DNA from: Nocardia acididurans
GTDB lineage: Bacteria > Actinomycetota > Actinomycetes > Mycobacteriales > Mycobacteriaceae
Length of the DNA stretch: 64,000 nucleotides
NCBI RefSeq assembly: GCF_016741815.1
Contig: NZ_JAERRJ010000004.1
Span: forward strand, 372,001-436,000
Reading direction: 5' to 3'
Below, one piece after another: positions 62,479-64,000 of the stretch (position 1 is the stretch's first letter; every line of letters begins with the position of its first letter). The notes below the pieces were generated by a model. It saw nothing but the letters and a program-made list of their open reading frames with translations. It was not told the DNA's origin and made no database searches. Both the position numbers and the translations under genes were made by a program.

Positions 62479-63989
62479 TCAAACCCTTCCTCCGATGGAC
62501 CTGCCTCCGGCACGACGCCGGGCTCGAGGACAGGCGCTGAACCTGTTGCGTGACTTCCTGTTCCAGCGCATCCGGGCAGCAGCGCCTCCAGCGCGCTTCC
62601 GGACAGCATGCTCCCCGCCGCCAGCCCCTCCCCCGTCAACAGGACTGGATCGGTCGCCAGGTCGGCGACGGGATCCACCGGCGGTACGGCCGGGCTCGGC
62701 CCCCGGTTCGAATTCGGTCCGGACGCCCGATTCTTCGGGATGCGACCGGAACCGGTCCCACGCGTAGGCGCCCGGCCCGGACCCGTGCCCGTCGCCCGCG
62801 CGGGCTGGGTCGTGGTCTGGTGGGCGGCGGAGCCGTAGGTGCGGATGGTGGTGACGCGGCCGCGCCGGGGTTGACGGGTGCGGACCACCTGGCGGTAGAT
62901 GTCCTCGTAGCCGCGGCCCAGGGTGTCGGCGCCGAAATGGGCGACGACGTGGGCGCGCATGGCCTCGGGGTCGTAGGTCTGGACCTCCTTGATCGCGGCG
63001 GGGAGTTCGGCGGGGTCGTCGCAGATGCGACCGGTGACGCCGTCGACGATGACCTCGGCGACCGCGCCGCCGCGCAGCGCCACCACGGGGGTGCCGCACA
63101 CCATGGCTTCGATCATGACCATGCCGAAGGGTTCCTCCCAGCGGACCGGGAACAGCAGGCAGCGTGCCCGGGACAGCAGTTCTCGTTTGGCCGCGGCGTC
63201 GGCCATGCCGAACATGGTGTCGCGCTCGGTGAGCAGCGGCCTGACCGCGGAGTCGAAATACTTCACTTCGGGTGGTTCGGCGCATTTTCCGGCGAGGATC
63301 AGCGGCAGATCCGCGGCGTGCGCGGCCTCCAGTGCCAGATGCGGGGCCTTGGTCTCGGTGAAGCGGCCCAGGAACAGAGCGTAGTCCCGCTTCTCCGGCT
63401 GGAAGGGCCAATCCTGCACACGGAGCGCATTGTGCACGCGGCCCACCCAGTTCAGGTCGGGCGCGTTGGCGCGCTGCCGGTCGCTGATGGCGACCAGGTG
63501 GGCGTCGTCGCCGAGCTCGCTGTAGTAGACGTACGGGTCGCCGTCCACCGGCCCGTGCACGGTGACCACCAGCGGCAGGCCGAGGTCGCGGTAGGCGGGC
63601 ATGTTCAGGACCCCGGCGAAGGTGTGATCGTGCACCAGATCGAAGCTGCCGCCGACCGCGAGTCGTTCGAGGGCGCGCCGGACCTTGAGCGCGTGCACCA
63701 CCTCGGGGAACGGGTCGCCGAGCCGGTCGGCCTGGATGGTGTCCCAGAGCGGGACGAATCGCTGGGCCCGGGTGCCGTTCGCACCTGCTCCGAGCAGGGT
63801 CACCTCGTGGCCGCGCTCGACCAGGGCGTCGACCAGATCGGCGACCACGGCCTCGACGCCGCCGTACGCCTTGGGTGGCGTATCGAAATACGGGGGAACC
63901 ACCATCGCGATCCGTAGTTTGCCGCCGCGATCAACGGGTAGAAATTCGAACGCGACCGATTCCGGGCCGGGCGCCGTGGATGCGCTCAT
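62475..63989 (-). CDS. Family 4 glycosyltransferase with disordered tail
   Basis: 504 residues. GT-B fold: KAYGGVEAVVADLVDALVERGHEV at the N-terminus, DLVHDHTFAG, FLGRFTETKAPHLALEAA, and the donor-site WEEPFGMVMIEAMVCGTPVVA with its two glutamates. Residues after about 370 form a Pro/Gly/Arg-rich tail with no recognised domain. Overlaps the debranching-type gene (ATGA), so the pair probably acts together on a glucan or glycoconjugate. The start is 11 bases from the window edge. Confidence 0.88.
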   Translation of the reverse strand: MSASTAPGPESVAFEFLPVDRGGKLRIAMVVPPYFDTPPKAYGGVEAVVADLVDALVERGHEVTLLGAGANGTRAQRFVPLWDTIQADRLGDPFPEVVHALKVRRALERLAVGGSFDLVHDHTFAGVLNMPAYRDLGLPLVVTVHGPVDGDPYVYYSELGDDAHLVAISDRQRANAPDLNWVGRVHNALRVQDWPFQPEKRDYALFLGRFTETKAPHLALEAAHAADLPLILAGKCAEPPEVKYFDSAVRPLLTERDTMFGMADAAAKRELLSRARCLLFPVRWEEPFGMVMIEAMVCGTPVVALRGGAVAEVIVDGVTGRICDDPAELPAAIKEVQTYDPEAMRAHVVAHFGADTLGRGYEDIYRQVVRTRQPRRGRVTTIRTYGSAAHQTTTQPARATGTGPGRAPTRGTGSGRIPKNRASGPNSNRGPSPAVPPVDPVADLATDPVLLTGEGLAAGSMLSGSALEALLPGCAGTGSHATGSAPVLEPGVVPEAGPSEEGFE

Positions 63990-64000
63990 AGCCCCTCCTT

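Noticed and set aside
1..64000. tRNA, rRNA, insertion sequence, integrase or attachment site
   Set aside because: No cloverleaf, rRNA segment, transposase-like product or terminal inverted repeat was recognised by eye on either strand. A tRNAscan or ISfinder search would be decisive.

Overview
This 64 kb window is high-GC actinobacterial DNA, most probably from Nocardia or a close relative in Mycobacteriales. The evidence is the strong G/C bias at third codon positions, GTG and TTG starts, actinobacterial ribosomal protein, SecY, Adk and Map genes, ESX (type VII secretion) accessory families (EspG, EspA/EspC/EspD-like, WXG100), DUF3558-type lipoproteins and Tat lipoproteins. The genus is an inference from gene content.

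Region 1 (1-12051, + strand) is a polymorphic-toxin locus. A very large toxin gene, open at its 5' end, carries several enzyme-like modules in one chain: a zincin-like HExxH, a nuclease-like E..K module, two caspase/C80-like H/C modules, an edema-factor/ExoY-like nucleotidyl cyclase, an ADP-ribosyltransferase and a C-terminal RNase A-like tip. Downstream lies an array of small immunity-like genes. It includes two copies of the presumed cognate immunity gene, a SUKH protein, gene fragments, and a 64-bp sequence identical to the window start.

Region 2 (12056-30790, - strand) is a type VII secretion substrate region without the secretion core. It contains espA/espC/espD-like genes, two 'substrate + EspG' pairs, a YezG-like immunity candidate, and a 2,861-residue CpnT-like giant preceded by WXG100-like and YbaB-like genes.

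Region 3 (30919-39330) starts with dtd, a glycine-zipper exported protein, a P-loop kinase-like protein and an SDR enzyme. It continues with the distal half of the spc ribosomal operon on the - strand (rpsH-rplF-rplR-rpsE-rpmD-rplO, then secY-adk-map).

Region 4 (39362-51691) separates rpsH from rpsZ. It holds a DUF3558-like lipoprotein, a MerR-thioredoxin pair, a TerD-CAP fusion, an SRPBCC protein, a secreted protein, a BASS transporter, a HEAT-repeat protein, a PI-PLC, small lipoproteins and a Phd/PIN toxin-antitoxin pair. It also holds a type VII toxin operon: two WXG100 proteins, an ADP-ribosyltransferase toxin and a small partner, followed after a gap by an ADP-ribosylglycohydrolase.

Region 5 (51768-53482, - strand) is the proximal spc part (rplN-rplX-rplE-rpsZ), ended by a 17-bp-stem terminator. 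rplN and rpsH have near-identical promoters (-35 TTGGSC, 17-bp spacer, -10 TACACT), so the split operon appears to run as two matched units.

Region 6 (53653-63989) has three tandem M13 metallopeptidase Tat-lipoproteins, an MmcQ/YjbR-like protein, and an overlapping glycosyltransferase/glycogen-debranching-type pair.
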